Positions 52,469-61,217 of a stretch of 64,000 nt of DNA are shown here, piece by piece (position 1 is the first letter of the stretch; the number at the start of each line of letters is the position of its first letter). The stretch is taken from NCBI GenBank assembly GCA_951812325.1, contig OX638294.1, positions 3,262,859-3,326,858 of the forward strand, written 5' to 3'. This DNA is from an uncultured Thermoanaerobaculia bacterium (GTDB lineage Bacteria > Acidobacteriota > Thermoanaerobaculia > Multivoradales > Multivoraceae). A program made the translations under genes and the position numbers. The notes beneath the pieces are model-generated. The model had not been told where the DNA came from, did not search any database, and saw only the letters and a program-made list of their open reading frames with translations.

Positions 52469-52498
52469 CGGCGACGGTCCGTTGCCGGACCGCCGCCG
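52469..52498 (-). terminator. conserved hairpin 47 bases after LRR protein 3
   Basis: Same inverted repeat as at 44467-44496 and 48064-48093. Here it separates the LRR gene from the methyltransferase, 78 bases upstream of the methyltransferase coding sequence. Confidence 0.45.
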
Positions 52499-52544
52499 CA
52501 TGCGGCTGGCTCGTCCTCAGGAGTTCCGGGGACGAGCCAAATCG

Positions 52545-55259
52545 CTATTCCTCGGGTGGGCGGCGCAGGTGGGGCACGATGCCGATGAGACTTGCGACCT
52601 CGTGCTCGAACAGCGTGCCATCGTCCGCCGCGTCCGCGTCCACGCCGGCCGGGACCGTCGCCGCGGGGCCGACCAGCAGGTCCCTGCAGGCCAGCGGCGC
52701 GACGGCCGCGTTCCGCGGGCCGTCGATCCAGTACCAGCCGCCCGGCCTGACGCCCTTGAAGGAGAGCTCGCTGCTCATCGGATTCCCGGAGGCGTCGGTG
52801 CAGGAGTTGGCGTTGGCGTTGGCGTTGCCGTTGCCGTCCCCGCGCAGCAGCTGGACGATCAGGCCTTCATCGTTCGCCTGCAGCGTCTGCGTCGTGGTCT
52901 CGCCGCGGCAGGTGGTCCGAAGCTCCGCGGATTCGCCGTCGGTCGGCTTGACGACGATGCCGCCGGTACCCCGCCAGTACGGGCTGACGTATTCGCCGCA
53001 CGCGCCGGCGCCGGGCCTCGGCAGGTGCGGCACGATGCCGATCAGCCGTGCGACTTCGTGTTCGAAGAACGTGCCGTTGTCCGTCACCTCCGCCTCCACG
53101 CCGGCGGGAATCGTCGCCACGGCGCCGCCCAGGTCGACTTCGGAGACCAGCGGCGCGACGGCGGCGTTCCGCGGGCCGTCCATCCAGTACCAGCCGCCGG
53201 GCACGATGTCCCGGATCGACAACTCGCTGCGGACGGGATTCCCGTCATCGTCCGTGCACGCTTCCCGGCGCACCAACTGGACGATCAGGCCGTCATCGTT
53301 CGCATACAGCGTCTCCGTCGTGCGGGCGCCGCGGCAGGACAGCTCGAACTTCACGGAAAGGCCGTTGGCCGGCTTGACGACGATGCCGCCGGTGCCCCGG
53401 AAGTACGGCGCCACGTACCGGTTGGGACCAAGCGGCTCCGGTTCCGGCTCGGGGTCGGGGTCGGGACCGGGACCGGGGCCGGGCGGCGGCGGCGGTGGCG
53501 GCGGTCCCGGCGGTGGCGGTGGCGGTGGCGGCGGCGCCGGCAGCCTCGGTGGGACACAGCCCTCAACCGCGGCCACTTCGGTGATCGTTCCCGTGGCGAA
53601 GTGGTCGTAGCTCCAGAGGACGTTCGAAGTGGAGCTGGTCGGCGCCGTAAGCTTGATCGTGAAGGTCTCCCCATCGTCGACGTGGCAGTCGGCCACGGCG
53701 GCCACCTCGATTGCACCCGTCCCGGAGGCCGCCCCGCCGGCTATGGCCACACCGACGGGAGTCGTGGTGTAGGTGTAGTCCAGATGTTCTACGGCCGTGC
53801 CTTCCTCGGCGGCGAGGCTCACCTGGACCGACCTGGTCCCCGCGGCAGCGGGCAACCTCGAGTAGGTCGCGGTGAACCTCACAGCCTCCCCCTCGTTTCC
53901 GCTGGCGTTTGCGACACTCAGACATTCGCCCATGGTCAGGGCGCCGGAGGTCACCCGCGCCGCCGTGGCGGTCGGCAGCGACCCCGTGAACGTGTTCCCG
54001 CACAGGGACAGAGTCTTCAGGCTGGTCAGGGTGCCCACGCTGGGCCTGCTCGTGTTAAAGCTGTTCTGCGCGAGGTGGAGGTGCTCCATGCTGGTGATGG
54101 CGGACAGGGCGCCCGACCAGGTGGTCATCTTGTTGCCGCGGACATTGAACCGCTGCAGCGAGGTCAGGGTGCCCGTCACGTTGAAGCTGGTGAGCTGGTT
54201 GAAGTGGGCCGAGAGCTCTACCAGTGAGGTGGGGAGCGCCGGGAGGGCGCCGGTGAACTTGTTGTCCTGGAGACGGACATGCTTCAGCGCCGTAAACCCG
54301 TTCAGCGCGGGGATGGTGCCCGTGAAGCCGTTTCCGACGCCTCTGTCGAATCTGAAGTTGTTGCCCAGCTCGAGGGTCTCCAGGGGGGCTTGAAGGTTCG
54401 CCGGGAACCCCCCGGACAGGTCGTTGTCGTTGAGGTTGAGATGCTTCAGCTTCTTCAGGCCGAGCATGGACGGGACAGCTCCGGTCAAGCGGTTCCGGGC
54501 GAGGTTGAGTGTTTCCAGCTTGGCGAGGCTGGTCAACGTCGTCGGGATGCTCCCGGTCAGTTCGTTCCTGCTGAGATCCAGAGTCCTCAGCTCGGTGAGG
54601 GCGCTCAGATTCGGGATGGACCCGGACAGGTCGTTGTCTTGGAGATGAAGCTCCTCCAGTTTGGTCAGGGCGCTCAGATTCCGGATGGACCCGGTGAAGT
54701 TGTTTCCCCGGAGGTCAAGGTGCGTCAGGTTGGTCAGCGTGCCCACCCACGCCGGCATCGGCCCGGCGGTGAGGTCAGGGTTGTGGCCGATCCGGAGATA
54801 CGTGAGTGCGTCGAGGGCGCTCAGATCGGGGAGCGTCCCCGTCAACAAGTAGGAAGGGCCGAGCGTGAGCCGGGCGACGCGGGTCTTGCCGGCGTTCAGA
54901 CCGACCGATTGCCAGATATTCATGCCCACCTCGCGACTCCAGTTCAGGCTCGGATACGTCGCGTGCTTGAGTCTCAGCAGGGCGGTGCATTCGGCAATCA
55001 GGGGGGGATGCGCGGGTTCGCCTACGGTGGTGACCCCGCGGAGGGCTCCGTCGCTGCCCACGCAGGTCGGCGCCTGGGCGTGGGACGCGCCGCCGTACAG
55101 GCCGAGCGCCAGCGCCAGGCCGAGGACCTTGAGCACCAGATGCGGGACGTGGACCGACTGGCGGGAACCGGCGCTCGAGCAACGTGGGGAGCGTCGTCGA
55201 CGATCAACTCCGAGGGTGGACGATGACGAGGCCGGGATTCGATCTTGAGCTTGATCCAT
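52545..55259 (-). CDS. exported leucine-rich repeat protein 3
   Basis: 904 residues. Signal helix (LKVLGLALALGLYGGASHAQ), plant-type LRRs (146-433; for example LTKLEELHLQDNDLSGSIPN), a Calx-beta-like domain (458-560) more diverged than in proteins 1 and 2, a shorter Pro/Gly linker (566-610) and the tandem unknown domains (611-750 and 753-904) nearly identical to the other two. Conservation between the three genes at DNA level starts at the linker and continues past the stop into the hairpin and the methyltransferase start. The start ATG has the same CTCCTTGAAG (complement) SD context as its paralogues. Probably surface-exposed. Confidence 0.82.
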   Translation of the reverse strand: MDQAQDRIPASSSSTLGVDRRRRSPRCSSAGSRQSVHVPHLVLKVLGLALALGLYGGASHAQAPTCVGSDGALRGVTTVGEPAHPPLIAECTALLRLKHATYPSLNWSREVGMNIWQSVGLNAGKTRVARLTLGPSYLLTGTLPDLSALDALTYLRIGHNPDLTAGPMPAWVGTLTNLTHLDLRGNNFTGSIRNLSALTKLEELHLQDNDLSGSIPNLSALTELRTLDLSRNELTGSIPTTLTSLAKLETLNLARNRLTGAVPSMLGLKKLKHLNLNDNDLSGGFPANLQAPLETLELGNNFRFDRGVGNGFTGTIPALNGFTALKHVRLQDNKFTGALPALPTSLVELSAHFNQLTSFNVTGTLTSLQRFNVRGNKMTTWSGALSAITSMEHLHLAQNSFNTSRPSVGTLTSLKTLSLCGNTFTGSLPTATAARVTSGALTMGECLSVANASGNEGEAVRFTATYSRLPAAAGTRSVQVSLAAEEGTAVEHLDYTYTTTPVGVAIAGGAASGTGAIEVAAVADCHVDDGETFTIKLTAPTSSTSNVLWSYDHFATGTITEVAAVEGCVPPRLPAPPPPPPPPPGPPPPPPPPGPGPGPDPDPEPEPEPLGPNRYVAPYFRGTGGIVVKPANGLSVKFELSCRGARTTETLYANDDGLIVQLVRREACTDDDGNPVRSELSIRDIVPGGWYWMDGPRNAAVAPLVSEVDLGGAVATIPAGVEAEVTDNGTFFEHEVARLIGIVPHLPRPGAGACGEYVSPYWRGTGGIVVKPTDGESAELRTTCRGETTTQTLQANDEGLIVQLLRGDGNGNANANANSCTDASGNPMSSELSFKGVRPGGWYWIDGPRNAAVAPLACRDLLVGPAATVPAGVDADAADDGTLFEHEVASLIGIVPHLRRPPEE

Positions 55260-55362
55260 CACACTCTCCTTGAAGACGGGCAGTAGCGGTGCGGCGCTGG
55301 GAAGCCAGCCGGCTGCCAGCGGTGAAAACGACCGCCACTGCTCTTGAAGCGGCGATAGCTTA

Positions 55363-55424
55363 GCAGCAATCCGTGGCAGAATGTCGCGCCGCATTCGAGC
55401 GGCCATGCATCTCAGCCCGGCATC
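55363..55424 (-). repeat. short dispersed repeat upstream of LRR protein 3
   Basis: Same family as 22270-22325 and 51001-51060, in the same place relative to the LRR gene as the copy before LRR protein 2. The rest of 55260-55857 contains a 47-base duplication (55428 and 55490) and duplicated segments, and no intact gene. Confidence 0.6.
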
Positions 55425-55427
55425 GTG

Positions 55428-55536
55428 CCCCTGCTTGGCGGCGACGGCGCCGCCCATGTGCGCTCCAGGTCGAGTGGGTCACGGCGGCCCCCTGCTTGGC
55501 GGCGATGGCGCCGCCCATGTGCGCTCCAGGTCGAGT
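55428..55536. repeat. 62-bp-period direct duplication
   Basis: A 47-base segment starting CCCTGCTTGGCGGCGACGGC at 55428 recurs at 55490 with one mismatch. On the minus strand both encode DLERTWAAPSPPS in different frames. Confidence 0.8.
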
Positions 55537-55558
55537 CCACGATCGGCCATCTCGTTGA

Positions 55559-55650
55559 GGCTCGGGGACTGCGGCTGCTCCGCGGTCTCTCGCTCGCGCC
55601 TGAAATCCAGCTCCCGTGGGCGTCAGCCGGCGCGTCGACCGCCTCCAGGC
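55559..55650. repeat. segmental duplication shared with 57411-57500
   Basis: About 90 bases (GAGGCTCGGGGACTGCGGCT onward) are identical to 57411-57500. On the minus strand they read ELDFRRERETAEQPQSPSLN, the end of an unidentified gene. Confidence 0.8.
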
Positions 55651-55857
55651 CCCACCATCCGGTACGAGTTCTACGGCGCCTGCACCCTCTGCGGCGGCGG
55701 AAAGCCTGGTCCCATACGAAGAGGAGCCTGAAACGGCGGTTGATCGGGAGTTGAGCCGGACGCGTGGTTCGGGGCGGTTTCGACCGGTCCCGGTCGAACA
55801 CGACCGGGCGACCCGATTCGCCAATCGTTGCGGATGCGCCGGAACTCCCGCTTCGAC

Positions 55858-56571
55858 TCAGGGAAAGGCCCGGGGCCTGAAGTCCGCGTCGTTCACGATG
55901 CTGGCGCTGCTGCCCGTGGCCCGGATGACGAACAGACCCCGGCGCACTGCGTGCCGGACCACCGATTCGTCCGCCTCCAGGTACGCCACCGCGCCGTAGA
56001 ACCGGTGGCCCGCGTAGGCCCGCAGCCACTCCCGGATTCGCGCCAGCTTCTCCTCGAAGCGCTTCACGTCCCGCGGTCTCAGCGTTGTCGTCACCTCGAC
56101 GGCAACCGCCTCCGTGCCGCCCGCCGCCAGGATGTGCAGTTCGAAGTGCTCGCCATTGCGGTGCGCCGCCAGTCTCTGCGTCGTCATGTTCACCGCCACG
56201 CCCCGCTGCTGCAGCAACGGCGCCAGATCGCCCGTCGCCAAGCTCTCCATCAACCGGCTCCACGGCGAGGTGAAGAACCCTTCCGCCTTCTTCAGCCGCC
56301 GGTCCGTCTCCTTCATCTGCAGGCCGGTCTCCTTAATCAGCCGGTCGAGGTCTCGCGACCGTCGGGCGGCCTCCTCCCGCTCTTCCTTCATCTGCTTCTT
56401 CTCTTCCTTCATCCGCTTCTTCATCCGCTCCTCGAACGCGGCCGACTCGCGGGCCCGAACGGCGTCCTGCTCCGCCATCCGATCCAGCCGGTCTGTCGTC
56501 CGCTCCAGGATGTTCCGGATCCTCTGCGGCGCGGACGCCGCCTCGCTGCCTGATTCGTTGCTGCTGGTCAT
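55858..56571 (-). CDS. coiled-coil protein with DUF3782/PD-(D/E)XK-like C-terminus
   Basis: A 237-residue protein. Residues 20-95 form a highly charged coiled coil (ERMKKRMKEEKKQMKEEREE). The C-terminal domain contains FELHILAAGGTEAVAVEVTT, where Glu-Val-Thr takes the place of the E-x-K of PD-(D/E)XK nucleases, then RDVKRFEEKLARIREWLRAY and VAYLEADESVVRHAVRRGLF. This matches DUF3782-type proteins, which pair a coiled coil with a nuclease-like fold. The start is the ATG at 56571 with AGGGAGAG upstream. The Lys of the core appears replaced, so catalysis is doubtful. Its last 127 codons are duplicated at 59169. Confidence 0.75.
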   Translation of the reverse strand: MTSSNESGSEAASAPQRIRNILERTTDRLDRMAEQDAVRARESAAFEERMKKRMKEEKKQMKEEREEAARRSRDLDRLIKETGLQMKETDRRLKKAEGFFTSPWSRLMESLATGDLAPLLQQRGVAVNMTTQRLAAHRNGEHFELHILAAGGTEAVAVEVTTTLRPRDVKRFEEKLARIREWLRAYAGHRFYGAVAYLEADESVVRHAVRRGLFVIRATGSSASIVNDADFRPRAFP

Positions 56572-56791
56572 CGTCTCTCTCCCTGTTCCAATTCCGGAAG
56601 CGGGCCGCGCCACGGCGGGCCCGCCGGTTGTATGTCCTGTTGGCGCCCGGCGGCCCCTTCGGGCGCATGCCGAGCAGGGACACATTTTACCGGCCAGCAG
56701 GTCCCTCTCTGCCAACGTAGGTGAGACAGGGCGGCCTGACGACCGCTCGCTCGCCAGCCCGACCAGGAGCCCCGTTCCGTTTTCCGGGCGT

Positions 56792-56983
56792 CTATCGGAG
56801 TGCCTGCCTGACCGCCATCGCCAGCGCTTCGTCGTCGGCCGGATCCACGGTCCGCAGATCGAGAATCAGGCGTCCTCGACGCTGGTACCCCACGACGGGC
56901 GGTTCGCCGGTCCGAAGCCGAGCGGCGGCCTCCGCGGGGGCGTTCGCGTCGAGGACGCGGGCTGTTTGGACCTTCGTCGCCTT
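56792..56983 (-). pseudogene. selA 3' fragment (selenocysteine synthase remnant)
   Basis: 63 codons encoding ARLRTGEPPVVGYQRRGRLI, then LDLRTVDPADDEALAMAVRQ and a stop. This is the conserved C-terminal end of L-seryl-tRNA(Sec) selenium transferase. The large PLP-binding domain is missing, so this cannot be active. No other selenocysteine genes are visible here. Confidence 0.65.
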
Positions 56984-56996
56984 ACGAGCCGAATCG

Positions 56997-57410
56997 CTAT
57001 TCCTCGGCCTGTCGGCGCAGGTGGGGCACGATGCCGATCATCTGTGCGACCTGGTGCTCGAACAGCGTGCCGTCGTCCGCTTCGTCCGCGTCCACTCCGA
57101 CCGGGACCGCCGCCGCGGGGCCGTCCAGCAGGTCCCTGCAGACCAGCGGCGCGACGGCGGCGTTCAGCAGGCCGTCGATCCAGTACCAGCCGCCCGGCCT
57201 GGCGCCCTCGACGGACACCTCGCTGGCGATCGGATTCCCGGCGGCGTCGGTGCAGGAGTTGCTGTCCTCGCGGAGCAGCTGGACGACCAGGCCGTCATCG
57301 TTCGCCTGCAGCGTCTGCGTCGTGGTCTCGCCGCTGCAGGTGATCCGCAACTCGACGGACTCGCCGTCGGTCGGCTTGACGACGATGCCGCCGGCGCCCC
57401 GCCATCTCAT
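56997..57410 (-). pseudogene. orphan copy of the LRR-protein C-terminal domain
   Basis: It encodes the second C-terminal domain of the LRR proteins (GAGGIVVKPTDGESVELRIT to HLRRQAEE) at about 75-80% identity, therefore older than the three near-identical copies. The LRR, Calx-beta and first domain are missing; upstream the frame runs into a 90-bp duplicated segment and an IS3 OrfA-like fragment, giving an accidental 210-codon open frame. Confidence 0.75.
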
Positions 57411-57506
57411 TGAGGCTCGGGGACTGCGGCTGCTCCGCGGTCTCTCGCTCGCGCCTGAAATCCAGCTCCCGTGGGCGTCAGCCGGCGCGTCGACCGCCGC
57501 GACCAA

Positions 57507-57629
57507 ACCGAGCCGGATGTCGCCGCGCAGCCGCCGCAGCTCCTCGCGCTCCGCAGTGGTCAGTCCGCCAGCCCGGCGGCCGCCGTCCCGGCCTGCCTGG
57601 GCCACCCACATGCAGCGGCACGTGGACAA
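57507..57629 (-). mobile_element. IS3-family OrfA-like fragment
   Basis: The peptide AQAGRDGGRRAGGLTTAERE, then ELRRLRGDIR, resembles the end of IS3-family OrfA before the leucine-zipper (typically LTxxERxELxRLRREN). No OrfB and no terminal repeats are nearby. A relic. Confidence 0.45.
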
Positions 57630-57872
57630 GTTCGGGTCGCCAGAACATCCGCCAGCTTGATACGCTGGACCCGATGACGGTGGTGGCAGCTTGGCTCGTG
57701 GGCAAGCGGATCAAGTACCGGGACCTCATTGCGGCGAACGGGCTGCCCTCGGGGGCGCGGTCATGACGAGGTCCGTGAACTACTATGCTAACGCTTCGTT
57801 GATGTCGGAGGTTTGAATGGCGAGTATCCGGATCTCACCAGATCCTCAGGTTCCCTCCGTAGTCGATGTTGG

Positions 57873-58361
57873 TGAACGGCCCATATTGGGACGTCCGGGG
57901 GCTCCGCCCTGGAGAAAGACTGGACCTCCCCGAAGAAGATTGAGACTCCAGACCTCTACAACGAAGTGATCTCTGACATTCAGGTGCAGGCAGACTGGAA
58001 TCGTCGGCTTTTGAAGTGGCTGGAATACACGTTGTCGCTATTGGAAGTGGCTACTGGCGAATCGGTTGATTGTGGCGTGAACGACAAGATCTACGCTCTG
58101 TCAACCGGCATGTCTCGTCTTACGAAGGACGTTATTGAACCACTTAGACTCATCCCGGTCAGCGGATTCTCCTGGGAGGAGGGGCTTTGCCAAGCTCTTT
58201 GGACGCTGGGAAACCACCGGTTCATCGTGCATCTTCACAGCGACTGCACATATGATTGGCTTCATCGAGAGAATCGGACACGGTTGGGAAGTGGCGAATC
58301 CATTCCGTTCGAGAGGCTTCATGAACTCAGAAAGCGCATCGGGTCGATCCGAACGTGTTGA
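57873..58361 (+). CDS. hypothetical protein, start uncertain
   Basis: An open frame without recognised motifs: KDWTSPKKIETPDLYNEVIS, then WNRRLLKWLEYTLSLLEVAT and FSWEEGLCQALWTLGNHRFI. A GTG at 57966 gives 131 residues, but the same frame is open and protein-like from 57873. A different frame starting at an ATG (57817; MASIRISPDPQVPSVVDVGE) looks like the original N-terminus, so a frameshift near 57,880-57,900 is likely. Base composition (about 50-55% GC) is lower than its surroundings, suggesting acquisition. It overlaps the next open frame by 7 bases. Confidence 0.5.
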
Positions 58362-58801
58362 GAGTGGGCGAAAGACTGCCGAGTGAACGCCACGTTCCAA
58401 GGGCGGGAATCGCTAACCGAGACGGGCAGGAGGAGCCGGTCGGGCTGGACTTTCATAGAAGTGACGAAGACAAGAAGACAGGGAGAGTAACCGTCTGGGA
58501 CCGGGAGCGGACGGACGTGGACCAGGTCCTGAGCATGGTTCGGCATCCGGAGGGTCGTCCCGTTCTTGAGATCAAGGTAAGCGAGATTGAGAGCAGAGGT
58601 TACAATCGGCTCGGATACGAGGATTTGGCGGATATGACCGTCGTTCGGGATCCTCTGCCGGCAGAGCAGCGAAACAAACCCGGAGCGAACGGACACTGCG
58701 GCATTGAAGGGCTGATACGTCCGAGTGGTGTCAAGCGGACTGACTACTGGGAACTGCTTGACGATTTGGCGACCGCATCGACGATTGCATGTTGGCCCTA
58801 G
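58355..58801 (+). CDS. hypothetical protein
   Basis: A 148-residue open frame with no known motif (LDFHRSDEDKKTGRVTVWDR, VRHPEGRPVLEIKVSEIESR, LGYEDLADMTVVRDPLPAEQ). It follows the previous gene with a 7-base overlap, and its base composition is also lower in GC than the flanks. The two may be an acquired pair. Its stop is directly followed by a copy of the short dispersed repeat (58800-58832). Confidence 0.5.
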   Translation: MLRVGERLPSERHVPRAGIANRDGQEEPVGLDFHRSDEDKKTGRVTVWDRERTDVDQVLSMVRHPEGRPVLEIKVSEIESRGYNRLGYEDLADMTVVRDPLPAEQRNKPGANGHCGIEGLIRPSGVKRTDYWELLDDLATASTIACWP

Positions 58802-58961
58802 CAGCTCGTGGCAGAAGTCGTCGTGCGGCCGGAGCCGGGCGGTTGGTTCAGAGGCGCGGTTGCTCGGCGCCGAAAGAGACGAAGTTGATTCCGGCTCTCA
58901 CCTCGACTAGCTTGGCCGCTACGCTCGGCGCAACTCAACGGGCGCGCCGAGCACCTCCAGG

Positions 58962-59549
58962 CCCCACCATCCGGCACGAGTTCTACGGCGCCTGCACCCT
59001 CTGCGTCGGCGGAAAGCCCGGTCCCATACGAAGAGGAGCCTGAACGGCGGTTGATCGGGAGTTGAGCCGGGCGCGAGGTTCAAGGCGGTTTCGACCGGTC
59101 CCGGTCGAACACGACCGGGCGACCCGATTCGCCGATCGTTGCAGATGCGCCGGAACTCCCGCTTCGACTCAGGGAAAGGCGCGGGGCCTGAAGTCCGCGT
59201 CGTTCACGATGCTGGCGCTGCTGCCCGTGGCCCGGATGACGAACAGACCCCGGCGCACTGCGTGCCGGACCACCGATTCGTCCGCCTCCAGGTACGCCAC
59301 CGCGCCGTAGAACCGGTGGCCCGCGTAGGCCCGCAGCCACTCCCGGATTCGCGCCAGCTTCTCCTCGAAGCGCTTCACGTCCCGCGGTCTCAGCGTTGTC
59401 GTCACCTCGACGGCAACCGCCTCCGTGCCGCCCGCCGCCAGGATGTGCAGTTCGAAGTGCTGGCCATTGCGGTGCGCCGCCAGTCTCTGCGTCGTCATGT
59501 TCACCGCCACGCCCCGCTGCTGCAGCAACGGCGCCAGATCGCCCGTCGC
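58962..59549. repeat. 588-bp segmental duplication of 55651-56238
   Basis: Offset 3,311 bases, about 97% identical. It contains the end of the coiled-coil/DUF3782 gene and about 200 bases beyond it. At 59549 the match stops abruptly. Confidence 0.85.
59169..59549 (-). pseudogene. truncated second copy of the DUF3782-like gene
   Basis: It encodes the last 127 residues (ATGDLAPLLQQRGVAVNMTT to NDADFRPRAFP) and lacks the start and coiled coil. The following 59550-59760 (plus strand) has a coding-like stretch (EAARRHYAHQLLTHRLAMRE, then VAGQSLLAARAERVGLLARR) that I cannot identify, another gene fragment. Confidence 0.8.
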
Positions 59550-59784
59550 GCCGGGCGTCGACCGCGGCTCAGGGCTCGGGAAGGGGAGGTCGAGGCCGCG
59601 CGGAGGCACTACGCCCACCAGCTCCTGACCCACAGACTCGCGATGAGAGAGGCCTATGCCGGCTGGTCGGTGGCCGTTGCCGGCCAGAGCCTGCTGGCGG
59701 CCCGGGCCGAGCGGGTCGGGTTGCTTGCGCGCCGCGAGGACAACCGACCCGGCGCATCGGCAACAGGGCGTGGAGTAGCCGAAG

Positions 59785-59890
59785 CAGGACCATCCCGAAG
59801 TCCAGTACCACACGCGGAGCGGGCGCAGGCGCCTGCATTCCCGGGCGTCTTTGCGGTTGTACGCTCAGGAGGGTCGCCGACTTCCATGAC
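59785..59890. repeat. dispersed inverted-end repeat, partial copy 3
   Basis: It starts CAGGACCATCCCGAAGTCC and matches the left two thirds of copies 1 and 2. The right end is degenerate (CCGACTTCCATGACC). Confidence 0.55.
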
Positions 59891-60017
59891 CGCACAGTTG
59901 TTCATGGGGACTCGGACGAGGAACTGCAGAGGCGGTTGCGAAGCGGAGGCCTCGCTTGAGCTTCGCGCACCTTCCCCGCGCGCCGGCGGCCATGCCCAGC
60001 GGCTTCACCCGATCACC

Positions 60018-60485
60018 TCACCCCCCCCAGAGCCGTTCGAGGAAGCGATCCCACGGCAGAATCCAGATGCCTTCGTCGGTGCGCCTGACCGCGTCTTCGT
60101 TGCATACGACGATGGCGAGACGCGGGCGGTGCTCCTCGACGAAGGCCCGGAGGCCCTTGAAGTCTGCCCGCCGCGCCCGGCCGGCGCCCTTCACTTCGAG
60201 CGCTACGTCCCCGTCGCGGCCGAGGATGAAGTCGCACTCCAGGCCGGACCTGGTGCGCCAGAACCGGATGGGGAAGTCGTGCTCGCGGTACGAGCGGCAG
60301 GCCAGCAACTCCATCAGAACAAGGTGTTCCAGGGCGCGTCCGAAGTCAGGTCCGCGGCCTCTCCCGATGCGCCGGCCGGCCAGGTGGTTCGCGACACCGA
60401 CGGAGTCTACTCCGAGATAGTTGAACCATCTCGGAGTGAACTCCCAATCCGTCCCGGCACAAGGCCTCAGGCACCGGGCGCTCAT
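60018..60485 (-). pseudogene. DUF4143 ATPase C-terminal fragment
   Basis: 155 codons encoding the C-terminal (restriction-endonuclease-like) domain of a DUF4143 AAA ATPase: FGRALEHLVLMELLACRSYR, FPIRFWRTRSGLECDFILGR, VALEVKGAGRARRADFKGLR and IWILPWDRFLERLWGG. The AAA domain with Walker motifs is missing. DUF4143 proteins are often cargo of mobile or defence regions. The 5' side runs into partial repeat copy 4. Confidence 0.75.
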
Positions 60486-60611
60486 CGAAGGGTCGGGCTA
60501 CTTCGAGGCCGACGTCGGGACACCGGTCGTCTGCCTCTGAGCAACTCTCGTGTAGCTGATCCCGCGATGCGTTTCCGCACTTCAAGCAGAGGCCGCCAGG
60601 GCCGCTTCAAG

Positions 60612-60718
60612 GTCCGGTGGATCACGCCGAGAGCGGGCGGGAGGCCTGCATTCCCGGACGTCGAAAATGGTGCCGGCACGAACCTGCCGATTCTGGAGAG
60701 GTCTCCTCACCTCGGCCA
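60612..60718. repeat. dispersed inverted-end repeat, partial copy 4
   Basis: It matches the middle and right part of copy 2 (GCGGGCGGGAGGCCTGCATT against GCGGGCGGGAGGCCTTCATT). The left end is missing, and the extreme right end is replaced by the sequence leading into the IS110 fragment. Confidence 0.55.
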
Positions 60719-60727
60719 CCGTCGCCG

Positions 60728-60751
60728 CCTCGGGTCTGGCCAGACCCGAGG
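60728..60751. other. perfect 24-bp palindrome
   Basis: CCTCGGGTCTGG is followed immediately by its exact reverse complement, CCAGACCCGAGG. It lies about 145 bases upstream of the IS110 start, in what would be the non-coding left end of the element. Confidence 0.7.
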
Positions 60752-60896
60752 CAAGCGGCGGGTCGGACCGTTACTTCACGCTGGGTTGAGCCCCGGAAGT
60801 GAGCTTGGTCGGCCCGTCGCACCCCATCCTGCGCGTCCTGAACGGATGCATGGGCATCAAGGCCCGAACAACCAACAAGCAAAGGAGACGCAGGAC

Positions 60897-61217
60897 ATGA
60901 CCGACCGGAGCCTACAGGCCGTTGCCGGCATCGATGTCGGCAAGCAATGGCTCGACGTCCACATCGACCCGCTTGACCGGGCGCGCCGGTTCGAGAACAC
61001 GCAGCTCGGCCGCCGCGCCCTGTGCAAGTGGTTGCACGGGCTCGGGGTGCGCCGCGCGGTCTTTGAACCGACCGGCCGCTACCACCGCCGGCTGCACCAG
61101 TGCCTTGCCGCGGGCGGCTGCGAGACCGTTCTGGTGCAACCGGCCCGTGCTCGTCGTTTCGCCCAGGCGTTCGGGCCCGATGAAGAAGAGCGGAACGATG
61201 CTAACCTCGCACGCAGC
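60897..61217 (+). mobile_element. IS110-family transposase, N-terminal fragment
   Basis: 107 codons from an ATG with AAAGGAGACGCAGG upstream. AVAGIDVGKQWLDVHID has the first catalytic Asp, VFEPTGRYHRRLHQCLA the Glu, and LVQPARARRFAQAFG the end of the DEDD (RuvC-like) core. The usual TDRxDA motif with the third Asp and the serine-containing C-terminal domain are absent. The homology ends near 61185 and the frame runs without a stop into the methyltransferase gene. Inactive remnant. Confidence 0.85.
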
